Below are positions 43,072-50,899 of a stretch of DNA of 50,899 nt, one piece after another. The DNA is from CAZFIM01 sp964519615. GTDB taxonomy: Bacteria; Chloroflexota; Dehalococcoidia; GIF9; UBA5629. The notes beneath the pieces are model-generated. The model ran no database searches. It had not been told where the DNA came from and worked only from the letters and a program-made list of their open reading frames with translations. Both the position numbers and the translations under genes were made by a program. Position 1 is the first letter of the stretch. Every line of letters starts with the position of its first letter. Where the stretch lies: NCBI GenBank assembly GCA_964519615.1, contig CAZFIM010000011.1:1-50899 (forward strand), given 5' to 3'.

Positions 43072-45029
43072 GAGAACAGGTAGAGGCTATGACTGCTGAA
43101 ATTGAACGTATTTATGAACAAATGGGTGATACGTGGCCCCAAATACTCAAATACAACTATGAGAAATATGGGGATACCCATTTAGCCATGCGTTATAAAC
43201 ATTATGGGATATGGCAGCCATGTACCTGGAAAGATTATTATCTCAATGTTAAATACCTGGCACTTGGCTTGAAATCTCTTGGCTTTGCAGATGGAGATAA
43301 AATTCTAATAATCGGTGATAATGCTCCGCAATGGTATTATGCCGAGCTTGCCGCCCAATCTAATCATGGGATTGCCATAGGTATCCATCCGGATATGACC
43401 CCCCTGGAGATACAATATGTCGCCCAAAATTCAGAGGCCAAATGTGCTATGGTTCAGGATCAGGAGCAGGTAGACAAGCTGCTTGAGATTAAAGATAAGC
43501 TGCCGAAAATAGAGAATATTATTTACTGGAGGCATAAAGGTCTCACTAATTATCAGGACCCTCTCTTGAAGGGATATGAGCAAATACTGCAATTGGGAAA
43601 AGAATATGAATCTGTACATCCCGGGCTTTTTGAACAGAATGTAACAAACGGCGACGCTGATGATATTTGCGCTATCGTTTACACTTCAGGAACTACCGGT
43701 GATACTCCAAAGGGAGCCGTACACTCGTATAGAACGATCAAAGCCGGCGCTGATTTCTATTTACATCTTGACCATTGGTATAAAAATGACAATATATTTC
43801 CCTATGTCCCGCCTGTCTGGATAACAGAACAATGGTTTGCCATCGGTTGCCATCTTATATCAGCCAGTATACTGAATTTTGCCGAAGAACCGGAAACCCT
43901 GCAAGATGATATTAGGGAGATAGGACCGCATATGGTGCTCTACGGCGCTCGTGTGTGGGAAGCTCAGGCAGGCAGAGTACAAGCGCGGATAAGGGAAGCT
44001 GACGCACTAAAGAGATTATTCTTTCGGCTGTTAATGCCAATTGGGTATAAAGCAGCCGAAGCGAAGCAAAAAAAGCAAAAGCAGTGTTTATTGCAGCAAT
44101 TACTCTATGCTTTTGCAAATATAACTTTGTTCAGACCAATCAGGGACAGCCTCGGTCTTATCAATGCTCGAATATGCTACACGACGGGGTCTTTACTCAG
44201 CGCGGAAGCTTTCAAGTTCTACCATGCGCTTAACCTTCCCCTCAAAAGCACTTATGGGTCTGCTGAGGGTGGAGCGCTCACCGGTTCTAGAAATGAAAAT
44301 ATATGCCTGGAAACCATCGGTGCCGTCAACCCGGCGGCTAAAGTTAAAATAACAGAAGCAGGTGAAATTATATATCAACAGCCAGGCGTTTTTCTCGGAT
44401 ACCACAATGATCCCCAAAAAACCGCTGATGTGCTCAAAGATGGCTGGTTCCATAGCGGGGATAGTGGCTTTCTCAGGGAGGATGGGTATCTTGTCTTATT
44501 GGATAGACTGAATGATGTAATCATGCTGGCCGCTGGAGAGAAATTTGCTCCTCAAATGGTTGAGAGCAAGCTGCGTTTCAGCCCTTATATTAAAGATGCA
44601 TGGATTGTCGGTGGTCCGGGTGGAGATTTTATCTCTGCAGTAATTGTAATTGACTATGAGAGCACAGGTAGATGGGCTGGGGAGCGAAACATAACATATA
44701 CCACCTTCGCTGAACTAAGTCAGAAACAGGCAGTTTACGAACTGATAAGACAGGATATAGAAAGAGTAAATAAGGATTTGGCACAGGGGACCAGAATCAG
44801 GAAATATGTCAATCTTCATAAGGAATTTGACCCCGACGAATCTGAATTAACCAGAAACAGGAAATTGAGGAAGTCACTATTGCAGCAGCGCTACAGAGAG
44901 CTTATTGATGCTATCTACAGCAATATGACTGAGATATCCATGGAAGCTCAGATCAGATATCGGGATGGTCGTATGGGAACCTTAAAAACAACTCTTAGCA
45001 TCCAGGCCGTGGAAGGAGCGAGCCAGTGA
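43059..45029 (+). CDS. AMP-forming acyl-CoA synthetase inside the transporter operon
   Basis: A 656-residue protein of the ANL superfamily. The adenylate P-loop reads YTSGTTGDTPKGAVHS (about 208-223), then STYGSAEGGALTG, DGWFHSGDSGFLREDGYLVL, the hinge LDRLNDVIMLAAGEKFAPQM, and the C-terminal domain with the Lys region RKLRKS. It should convert a carboxylic acid to its CoA thioester with ATP. A ligase inside a Liv-type operon, without amino-acid enzymes, suggests that the imported compound is an acid that is activated on entry. Start 43059 or ATG 43089, behind AGGTAGAGG. Confidence 0.92.
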   Translation: MACLREQVEAMTAEIERIYEQMGDTWPQILKYNYEKYGDTHLAMRYKHYGIWQPCTWKDYYLNVKYLALGLKSLGFADGDKILIIGDNAPQWYYAELAAQSNHGIAIGIHPDMTPLEIQYVAQNSEAKCAMVQDQEQVDKLLEIKDKLPKIENIIYWRHKGLTNYQDPLLKGYEQILQLGKEYESVHPGLFEQNVTNGDADDICAIVYTSGTTGDTPKGAVHSYRTIKAGADFYLHLDHWYKNDNIFPYVPPVWITEQWFAIGCHLISASILNFAEEPETLQDDIREIGPHMVLYGARVWEAQAGRVQARIREADALKRLFFRLLMPIGYKAAEAKQKKQKQCLLQQLLYAFANITLFRPIRDSLGLINARICYTTGSLLSAEAFKFYHALNLPLKSTYGSAEGGALTGSRNENICLETIGAVNPAAKVKITEAGEIIYQQPGVFLGYHNDPQKTADVLKDGWFHSGDSGFLREDGYLVLLDRLNDVIMLAAGEKFAPQMVESKLRFSPYIKDAWIVGGPGGDFISAVIVIDYESTGRWAGERNITYTTFAELSQKQAVYELIRQDIERVNKDLAQGTRIRKYVNLHKEFDPDESELTRNRKLRKSLLQQRYRELIDAIYSNMTEISMEAQIRYRDGRMGTLKTTLSIQAVEGASQ

Positions 45030-45916
45030 CTTTCTTTTTACAGTTAGTGATAAACGGATTTGCGCTGGGAATGGTCTATGCCCTGATTGCCATCGGATTT
45101 GTCATCATTCTTAAATGTTCAAAGGCCTTTAATATTGCCCAGGGACATTTTGTTATGCTAGGCGGTTATGTATCCTATACGTTACTTGTAACCCTGCAGT
45201 TGCCGGTGTGGGCTACTCTGCTGGTAGCGATAGTGATGGCTGTTATTATGGGCCTGCTAATAGAACGTTTAACTTTACGTCCCATGATAGGTAAGCCGGT
45301 GCTCGCTTTAATCATGATGACTATAGCTCTGGGATTCTGTGTATTTGAAGGTCTGGCAACACTTTTATGGGGAGGATTCTATCTTACGTACTATGGGGAG
45401 TTGCCGGAGTTTACTCTGCGTTTGGGAGAGATATCGGTACCTCCGGAAACGTCAATTGGAATGCTCGTATCTATCGTGGTTGTTGTGCTATTAATGCTCT
45501 TCTTTCGCTATACCAAAAGTGGTTTGGCAATGAGAGCTACTGCCGAGGATGAACAGGTGGTTCAGAGCGCAGGTATAAAAGTAACGACGGTTTATGCACT
45601 TTCGTGGGTTATTGCCTCTGTTGTCGGTGTAATCGGAGGCGTGCTGTTGGGAGGGGTGTCCGGTGTTATAGTTTCTCTGGCTAATGTCGGAATGAAAGCA
45701 CTCGCTGTAATTTTGCTGGGGGGAATTAACTCAATTGGTGGGGCAATTATAGCAGGAATTATTCTGGGTATAGCTGAGAATATAGCCGCTGGCTATCTTG
45801 ATCCGATTTTACCTGTCGGCGGATTGGCTGAAGTCTTTCCATTTATTGTCATAATCATTGTGCTTATCTTTAGACCCCACGGCCTTTTCGGACTTGCCGA
45901 GATAGAAAGGATATAA
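45026..45916 (+). CDS. livH: Branched-chain-type ABC permease LivH
   Basis: A 296-residue permease. LVINGFALGMVYALIAIGFV, then KAFNIAQGHFVMLGGYVSYT, GLAMRATAEDEQVVQSAGIK and LGGINSIGGAIIAGIILGIA match LivH. About eight helices. The GTG start overlaps the ligase stop (GTGA). It should form the pore with LivM. Confidence 0.92.
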   Translation: MTFFLQLVINGFALGMVYALIAIGFVIILKCSKAFNIAQGHFVMLGGYVSYTLLVTLQLPVWATLLVAIVMAVIMGLLIERLTLRPMIGKPVLALIMMTIALGFCVFEGLATLLWGGFYLTYYGELPEFTLRLGEISVPPETSIGMLVSIVVVVLLMLFFRYTKSGLAMRATAEDEQVVQSAGIKVTTVYALSWVIASVVGVIGGVLLGGVSGVIVSLANVGMKALAVILLGGINSIGGAIIAGIILGIAENIAAGYLDPILPVGGLAEVFPFIVIIIVLIFRPHGLFGLAEIERI

Positions 45917-45918
45917 GA

Positions 45919-46971
45919 GTGAGTTTACCAAGCGGAGTTTTCAACCAGAGCTATGCACAGGATATGGCTATCTTACGAACCAAGACCCAACGCGTAATGC
46001 TATTTGCTTTCCTCGTAGTTCTCTGTACATGCCCGCTTTACTGCAGCGATCAAGTGCTGACAATAATGATTATCATAGGTATAACCATTGTTAGCGTTCA
46101 CGGTCTTAACATTCTTACCGGATATTGTGGGCAACTTTCAATGGGACATGCCGCGTTTATGGCGGTTGGCGGTTATACATCAGCTGTTCTTTGCGCCAAG
46201 CTCGGATTTTCGTTCTGGACAGCCCTTCCTTTAGCTGCTCTCTTTGCAGGTATAGTGGGAGTAATCTTTGGTTTGCCATCGCTTAAAATTAAGGGATTTT
46301 ATTTGATTATGGCGACGGTAGCAGCGCAATTTATTATTATCTGGCTGATACTTCAAATGTATAGTATCACCGGAGGAGCTGATGGACTGTCCGTGCCCAG
46401 ACCAGAAATAGGCGGATTCGTGATAAAGTCTAAAGGCAGCTATTTCTATCTTGTTTTACTGATTGTTTGTTTGGCTACTTTCGTAGCAAAAAATCTGGTC
46501 AGGACAAGAACGGGCAGGGCATTTATCGCTATCAGAGATAATGAACTGGCTGCTGAGGTCATGGGTGTTAATTTATGGTCTTATAAGCTGCTGGCATTCT
46601 TTATAGGATGTGTATATGCGGGTGTAGCCGGTTCATTGTTGGTGCACTTCGTAGCTTTTGCCTCTGTTGAGCAATTTCCCCTTATAAATTCGGTATGGTA
46701 TCTTGGTATGCTGATTGTCGGTGGTATGGGCAGTACTACAGGAGTGATCTTCGGTACCATAGCACTCAAACTCCTCGACCAATTGGTGACCTTTGTCGGC
46801 CCGACATTGGCCTCAACATTCCCCGCCATTGCTGCCCAGGCGGCAGCATCGCTCAGTTTAATCATGCGGGGATTAATAATCATTATCTTTCTTATCTATG
46901 AGCCCAGAGGGCTTGTTCACCGATGGCACATTATTCAGGCCTATTACCGTCTTTGGCCTTTTTCACACTAA
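45919..46971 (+). CDS. livM: Branched-chain-type ABC permease LivM
   Basis: A 350-residue permease. The N terminus is soluble for about 30 residues, then HGLNILTGYCGQLSMGHAAF, MAVGGYTSAVLCAKLGFSFW, FIAIRDNELAAEVMGVNLWS and LGMLIVGGMGSTTGVIFGTI, the LivM pattern. A GTG at 45919 follows the livH stop by two bases. Ends PRGLVHRWHIIQAYYRL. Confidence 0.92.
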   Translation: MSLPSGVFNQSYAQDMAILRTKTQRVMLFAFLVVLCTCPLYCSDQVLTIMIIIGITIVSVHGLNILTGYCGQLSMGHAAFMAVGGYTSAVLCAKLGFSFWTALPLAALFAGIVGVIFGLPSLKIKGFYLIMATVAAQFIIIWLILQMYSITGGADGLSVPRPEIGGFVIKSKGSYFYLVLLIVCLATFVAKNLVRTRTGRAFIAIRDNELAAEVMGVNLWSYKLLAFFIGCVYAGVAGSLLVHFVAFASVEQFPLINSVWYLGMLIVGGMGSTTGVIFGTIALKLLDQLVTFVGPTLASTFPAIAAQAAASLSLIMRGLIIIIFLIYEPRGLVHRWHIIQAYYRLWPFSH

Positions 46972-47081
46972 TAAATATTAAGTGATTTGAATAGTAAGAA
47001 CCTATTGAGAGGAGGAAATATCGTTAAGAAAGACAACAAAATTCGATGTGAATTAAATAGCAGATGAGAAAGGAGGAAGAA

Positions 47082-48395
47082 ATGGCTAAGAGTAAAAGGT
47101 TATTAATAGTTATGCTTGGTATTGCACTGTTAATACTGCCGCTAGTGGGTGCCTGTGAAAAGGAGCCAGCAGTGACTCCGACACCGGGAGAGCCAGGAGC
47201 AACAGAAAAACCGAAGCAGTACACTCTGTATATTGGTGGTACGTATGCCTTAACCGGTGCATTTGCTGAGGATACGACATGCGTTCTGACTGCCTACCAG
47301 GACTACGCAAAATATGTTAATGAGAACCATAAGATGGCCCCGTGGTCTGGTAATACCTTTCCGGAGAATGTTACCCTTGAGGTAATGTGGCGTGATGATG
47401 AGCTCAATCAGGAGAAAATACTGTCAATCTATGATGAGCTTAAGGCCAAGGGGATTATGGTGTACAGGATATCATCGTCAGCAACTGCAATGGCATTAAT
47501 GGAGAGACTGGAAGAGGATAAAATAGGTGCTGTGAGCATGGCCTCAGGTCCGTATATGCTCACACCTCCACGGACCATCTTTACTCATTTTCCTATTTAT
47601 ACTGACGCGTGTGGTGCCATTGCTGACTGGTTTCTGGAGAATTGGAAAAAATCCGGCAAAACCACTAAGCCAAGGGTGGCTTATCTTACTGCCGATAATG
47701 CCATGGGCAAATCGATTGTGATACCGGAAATGCAGGTGTTTTTGGAGCAGACGGGGTTTGAATTTGTCGATACTCAGTATGTACCTCTTGTTCCCACTTC
47801 TCCGCCGACCACACAATTGGCGTGGCTGAAAGAGAATAAAATAAATCTTACGTTGGGGGTGATGATTAACCCTGGTTCACAGCCGACTATTAAGGAGGCG
47901 GTGAGATTGGGAATGGGACCTGGTCGCGATTATGATATAACCTTCGGTTTTGCTTCACCTTCTCACTTGGCGATAATGTGCCCGGCTATTGGTGAAACAG
48001 CTAATGGAACGGTTGTTGCCGGCAGCTATCCTCCTCTGGATAGTGTAGGTGTCCCCGGCGTGGACTTCTCTAATGACATACAAAAGAAATATCATCCCGA
48101 TAAAATTATCACCAATGTTGCCTATGAGATAGGCATGATTGAGGCAATGACACAGGTTGAAGCGTTAAGACTCGCTCTTGCGGAAGTATCGGCTGATAAA
48201 TTGACAGCGGCTGATGTTCTTGAGAGAGGCTTCTATAAAATTAAAGACCTGGATTGTGGCGAAATGACTGCTACAAAGTTGACCTACGGTCCCGGACAGG
48301 TCGAGGGATGCAATATGGTACGTGTTGATCAGGCACAAGGCGGTAAAGCCGTACTTATTGGGAATTATCCTGTCCACGGTATCTATACAAAATAA
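47082..48395 (+). CDS. Branched-chain-type ABC substrate-binding lipoprotein
   Basis: From the ATG at 47082 (AAAGGAGGAAGAA just upstream; the frame extends six codons further) the product has 437 residues. A lipoprotein signal ends PLVGAC (Cys25), then a Pro/Glu linker and a periplasmic binding-protein type 1 fold: YIGGTYALTGAFAEDTTCVL, RWDD-like WRDDELNQEKILSIYDEL, and VAYLTADNAMGKSIVIPEMQ. It binds the ligand outside the membrane and hands it to LivHM. The ligand is unknown; sequences like this bind organic or aromatic acids as often as amino acids. Confidence 0.92.
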   Translation: MAKSKRLLIVMLGIALLILPLVGACEKEPAVTPTPGEPGATEKPKQYTLYIGGTYALTGAFAEDTTCVLTAYQDYAKYVNENHKMAPWSGNTFPENVTLEVMWRDDELNQEKILSIYDELKAKGIMVYRISSSATAMALMERLEEDKIGAVSMASGPYMLTPPRTIFTHFPIYTDACGAIADWFLENWKKSGKTTKPRVAYLTADNAMGKSIVIPEMQVFLEQTGFEFVDTQYVPLVPTSPPTTQLAWLKENKINLTLGVMINPGSQPTIKEAVRLGMGPGRDYDITFGFASPSHLAIMCPAIGETANGTVVAGSYPPLDSVGVPGVDFSNDIQKKYHPDKIITNVAYEIGMIEAMTQVEALRLALAEVSADKLTAADVLERGFYKIKDLDCGEMTATKLTYGPGQVEGCNMVRVDQAQGGKAVLIGNYPVHGIYTK

Positions 48396-48401
48396 TGAGA
48401 A

Positions 48402-48438
48402 CCTAAGAGTGGGGGCTGATAGAGCCCCCACTCTTAGG
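48402..48438. terminator. Perfect 16-bp hairpin between the transporter operon and methyltransferase genes
   Basis: CCTAAGAGTGGGGGCT (48402-48417) and AGCCCCCACTCTTAGG (48423-48438) are perfect complements around GATAG. Only TGTTGAGATTTC follows, so it is a strong stem without a good T-run. It may be a terminator of the Liv operon or an mRNA-processing or stabilising stem separating unequal expression of the two parts. Confidence 0.75.
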
Positions 48439-48497
48439 TGTTGAGATTTCATATTAAACACTGATTGGTAATTTAGTTAAAACCGAGATAGTCGAAT

Positions 48498-49742
48498 ATG
48501 GATAATACTATTGAGCAGCTATATCATGAAAGAGAAAAAAGGGTTCAGACCGCCATTCAGATAAAGGAGCCAGACAGGGTTCCAATAGTAGTATACTTTT
48601 CATTTTTCCCGGCACGATATACTGGCATAACCTGTCAGGAGGCAATGTATGACAGTAAAAAAATGATGTCTGCCTGGATAAAGACCATAGCAGATTTTGA
48701 ACCTGATATGTATGAGAATCCTTTTATAAGCCGATTCCTGGGACGGATATTGGACATTCTGGACTTTAAGCAGCTCAGGTGGCCTGGTCACGGTGTTGGC
48801 CCTGATTATACGTATCAGTTTCTCGAAGGGGAGTATATGAGGGCGGACGAATACGATGATTTTCTTTTCGATCTCTCGGATTTTATGGTAAGAAAATATT
48901 GGCCGCGAATCTTTGGCTCTCTGTCAGCTTTTAGTAAACTTCCTCCATTGCATGACCTGATATCATACTATGTGGGCCTAACGAATCTTGCCTTTTTGGA
49001 GGTGCCGGAAATCGCTGATGCTTTAGCTGTTCTGATTAAAGCCGGTGCAGAAGCACAAAGAATACTTGACGGATCCCGCGTGTTTAACGAAGAAGTAAAG
49101 AAACTTGGTATTCCCCCACAGGTTGGAGGTAGTACCGAAGCGCCGTTTGATGCGATTGCTGATTTCTTCAGAGGTACACAGGGAACAATGCTGGATATGT
49201 ATAGAAATCCTGATAAACTTCTTGTAGCAATTGACAAAATGTTGCCCATCATGCTTCGGATCGGGATAAACGGAGTTAAGCGATCAGGAGTTCCGCGTGT
49301 ATTCATTCCTTTACATTGGGGATGTTTCATGTCCTTAGCACAATTTAAGACTTTCTATTGGCCAACTCTACAAAAATTGATGCTGGGCTTAATTGACGAG
49401 GGTATCACTCCCTGTCCGTTTTTTGAAAGCGACTATACATCACGGCTGGAATTGATAGCGGATTTACCCAAAGGAAAGGCCTGTTATTCGTTTGAAAGTA
49501 CTGATATTTTTAAAGCAAAGGAAGTATTGGGGGACCATATTTGCCTTAGAGGAAATGTGCCGCTTTCACTTCTGTCGACAGGAACGCCGGATGATGTGAA
49601 ATATTATTGTAAGAAGCTTATAGATGTTGTCGGAAAGGGAGGGGGCTTTATTATGGATTCTGCAGTTGGCCTTGATGATGCTAAACCAGAAAATGTAAGT
49701 GCGATGTTTAGTTTTACTAAGGAATACGGCGTCTATAGATAG
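48498..49742 (+). CDS. UroD-like corrinoid methyltransferase family protein
   Basis: A 414-residue protein of the uroporphyrinogen decarboxylase superfamily, in the branch related to the methyltransferases MtaA and MtbA. RVQTAIQIKEPDRVPIVVYF opens it. Later come STEAPFDAIADFFRGTQGTM, LHWGCFMSLAQFKTFYWPTL, CPFFESDYTSRLELIADLPK and ICLRGNVPLSLLSTGTPDDV. In MtaA-type enzymes the equivalent of FFESD is HxCGD and the C-terminal loop holds another Cys; here both Zn-binding motifs are missing. The corrinoid protein gene follows, supporting methyl transfer to or from cobalamin. Donor unknown. Confidence 0.85.
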   Translation: MDNTIEQLYHEREKRVQTAIQIKEPDRVPIVVYFSFFPARYTGITCQEAMYDSKKMMSAWIKTIADFEPDMYENPFISRFLGRILDILDFKQLRWPGHGVGPDYTYQFLEGEYMRADEYDDFLFDLSDFMVRKYWPRIFGSLSAFSKLPPLHDLISYYVGLTNLAFLEVPEIADALAVLIKAGAEAQRILDGSRVFNEEVKKLGIPPQVGGSTEAPFDAIADFFRGTQGTMLDMYRNPDKLLVAIDKMLPIMLRIGINGVKRSGVPRVFIPLHWGCFMSLAQFKTFYWPTLQKLMLGLIDEGITPCPFFESDYTSRLELIADLPKGKACYSFESTDIFKAKEVLGDHICLRGNVPLSLLSTGTPDDVKYYCKKLIDVVGKGGGFIMDSAVGLDDAKPENVSAMFSFTKEYGVYR

Positions 49743-49847
49743 CAACATAATGTATTTAAAGCGTATATATTGATAAATGTTTATCTGTTATTTTCCGGAT
49801 TTAGATACATAAATCCATGAGAACATTGAGTAGAAAAAGGAGCAAAA

Positions 49848-50510
49848 ATGACACAGGATCTGGTTAATCTGCTGGCTGATCTGAAGGAACAGGAGGCTAT
49901 TGAAACAACCAAAGCAAAGCTTGCAAGTGGAGAAGATCCCATGGCTCTATTAGCGGATGCCAGGAGTGGAATGGAGATAGTCGGACAGCGCTTTGCCGCA
50001 GGTGAATACTTCATCCCGGATCTTGTGTATTCGGGGGAGATTCTAAGCCAGGTAACGGATATGGTTAAACCGCATATAACGCAGAGCTCCAACACAGAAC
50101 GTTTGGGAAAGATAGTGCTGGGAACGGTTGCAGGTGATATCCATGACATCGGTCTCAATATCGTAGAATTTATGCTCGATGTCAATGGTTTTGAAGTCTT
50201 TAATATCGGTGTTGATCAGCCGTCAAAAGTATTTGTAGATAAGATAAAAGAGACAGGAGCGACGATAGTTGGCTTAAGCGGTTTTTTAACATTGGCATTT
50301 GATTCTATGAAAGAGACGATTATATCTATAGAGGCAGCCGGCCTGCGTGATCAAGTAAAGATCATGATTGGCGGTGGTTTAATAACCGATGAGATACGCA
50401 AATATACCGGTGCCGATGCTTATGGAAGAGATGCAATGGCTGCAGTTGCAATTGCCAACGACTGGATAGGCAGAAAGGCCGGTCCGGTATCGGTTTATAC
50501 CTCAAGGTAG
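49848..50510 (+). CDS. Corrinoid protein of a methyltransferase system
   Basis: A 220-residue protein: an N-terminal helical cap (about 1-85, with GMEIVGQRFAAGEYFIPDLV) and a cobalamin-binding Rossmann domain. That domain has KIVLGTVAGDIHDIGLNIVE, in which His99 of DxHxxG supplies the lower axial ligand. GLSGFLTLAFDSMKETIISI and MIGGGLITDEIRKYTGADAY complete the fold. It should carry methyl groups on cobalt between the methyltransferases encoded either side. The ribosome binding site AAAAAGGAGCAAAA is strong. Confidence 0.93.
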   Translation: MTQDLVNLLADLKEQEAIETTKAKLASGEDPMALLADARSGMEIVGQRFAAGEYFIPDLVYSGEILSQVTDMVKPHITQSSNTERLGKIVLGTVAGDIHDIGLNIVEFMLDVNGFEVFNIGVDQPSKVFVDKIKETGATIVGLSGFLTLAFDSMKETIISIEAAGLRDQVKIMIGGGLITDEIRKYTGADAYGRDAMAAVAIANDWIGRKAGPVSVYTSR

Positions 50511-50603
50511 TATTGCGATATGCAATGGAAATACAGGCGGGGATATAGATACAGTTCAGAAGATGTATAAATTGTTTGTATAAGATTTACAAGGATTTTT
50601 ACT

Positions 50604-50899
50604 ATGGGTAATATATGGTCTAAGATGACGCCAGATGAAAAACAAGAGGCTTTGTTTGCCGCTTGGCTTTCACCCAGAGATGCAAAGGGCGATAAAGTCG
50701 AATTCAGCAGTCACGCTGCTGAACAGCAATATACAGATAACATCACCAGAATAAAAGATGCCATACAGATGAAGAAAACACCTGACAGGGTGCCGGTGTA
50801 TATATTCACAAATATGTTTCCCGTTTATTATTCCGGAATAACAGTCCATGAAGCGATGTATAACTACGATGCCTGCTATCGTGCATGGAAAAAATACGT
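50604..50899 (+). CDS. Second UroD-like methyltransferase, 5' part
   Basis: The frame from the ATG at 50604 runs open to the window end (98 codons). An N-terminal extension of about 50 residues (MGNIWSKMTPDEKQEALFAA) precedes KDAIQMKKTPDRVPVYIFTN, then FPVYYSGITVHEAMY. This matches the start of 48498-49742 (KEPDRVPIVVYFSFFPARYT then GITCQEAMY), so it is a paralogue. With the corrinoid protein between them, two methyltransferases may load and unload the same cofactor. The gene is cut at its 3' end. Confidence 0.85.
   Translation, partial: MGNIWSKMTPDEKQEALFAAWLSPRDAKGDKVEFSSHAAEQQYTDNITRIKDAIQMKKTPDRVPVYIFTNMFPVYYSGITVHEAMYNYDACYRAWKKY

Overview
The window is about 51 kb of a low-to-medium GC bacterial chromosome with many short operons and wide, repeat-filled spacers. 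No rRNA, tRNA or CRISPR array was seen. Gene content suggests a strict anaerobe, most likely Chloroflexota of the Dehalococcoidia type. The clues are a Sec-containing SelD, several UroD-type corrinoid methyltransferases, hemerythrin-like and ferritin-like proteins, DegV, a small CxxxxCAWW protein and a secreted 'ITNND' domain protein. The taxon is inference from gene content only.

Layout. 1-4 kb: a 5'-truncated secreted-protein fragment, an ICMT-like membrane methyltransferase, a pRiA4b ORF-3 protein, a HAD phosphatase and selD. The selD reading frame crosses an in-frame UGA followed at once by a SECIS-like hairpin. 4.4-6.9 kb: a two-component system behind a secreted Cys-rich CDGE-repeat protein. 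7-14.7 kb: stress and housekeeping small genes (NfeD OB domain, dodecin, YegP), a P2-type cation ATPase with unusual ion-site motifs, an alpha/beta hydrolase and small hypotheticals. 15.4-24.9 kb: an orphan TRAP binding lipoprotein, a B12-binding radical SAM enzyme, lipoproteins, a second copy of the membrane-protein/YegP pair (its membrane gene frameshifted), DUF4126, DUF202 and lipoprotein MsrB. 25-35.5 kb: two split permease pairs (one half fused to a NifX-like domain), a glutamine synthetase family enzyme, a hemerythrin-like protein, DUF4125, DegV, an AEC transporter and an SMP-30-like lipoprotein. 36-40 kb: a MoxR/CoxE-like pair, membrane proteins and a ferritin-like protein.

The right end (40-50.9 kb) is the most coherent unit. 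A LuxR-type regulator is divergent from a complete branched-chain-amino-acid-type ABC importer (livG, livF, livH, livM and a binding lipoprotein) with an acyl-CoA synthetase gene inside the operon. After a perfect 16-bp hairpin come a UroD-like methyltransferase, a corrinoid protein and a second UroD-like gene cut by the window edge. I infer import, CoA activation and corrinoid-dependent methyl transfer from an unknown, probably carboxylated and methylated, compound. The complete UroD-like protein lacks the zinc ligands expected of MtaA-type enzymes.

The spacers carry a modular repeat family: a leader hairpin, a short reading frame resembling the first ~30 residues of a tyrosine recombinase, and a terminal GCTGCCTG/CAGGCAGC hairpin. 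Copies occur in full, partial and decayed form at a dozen or more sites. I read them as internally deleted, non-autonomous remnants of an integrase-type element.
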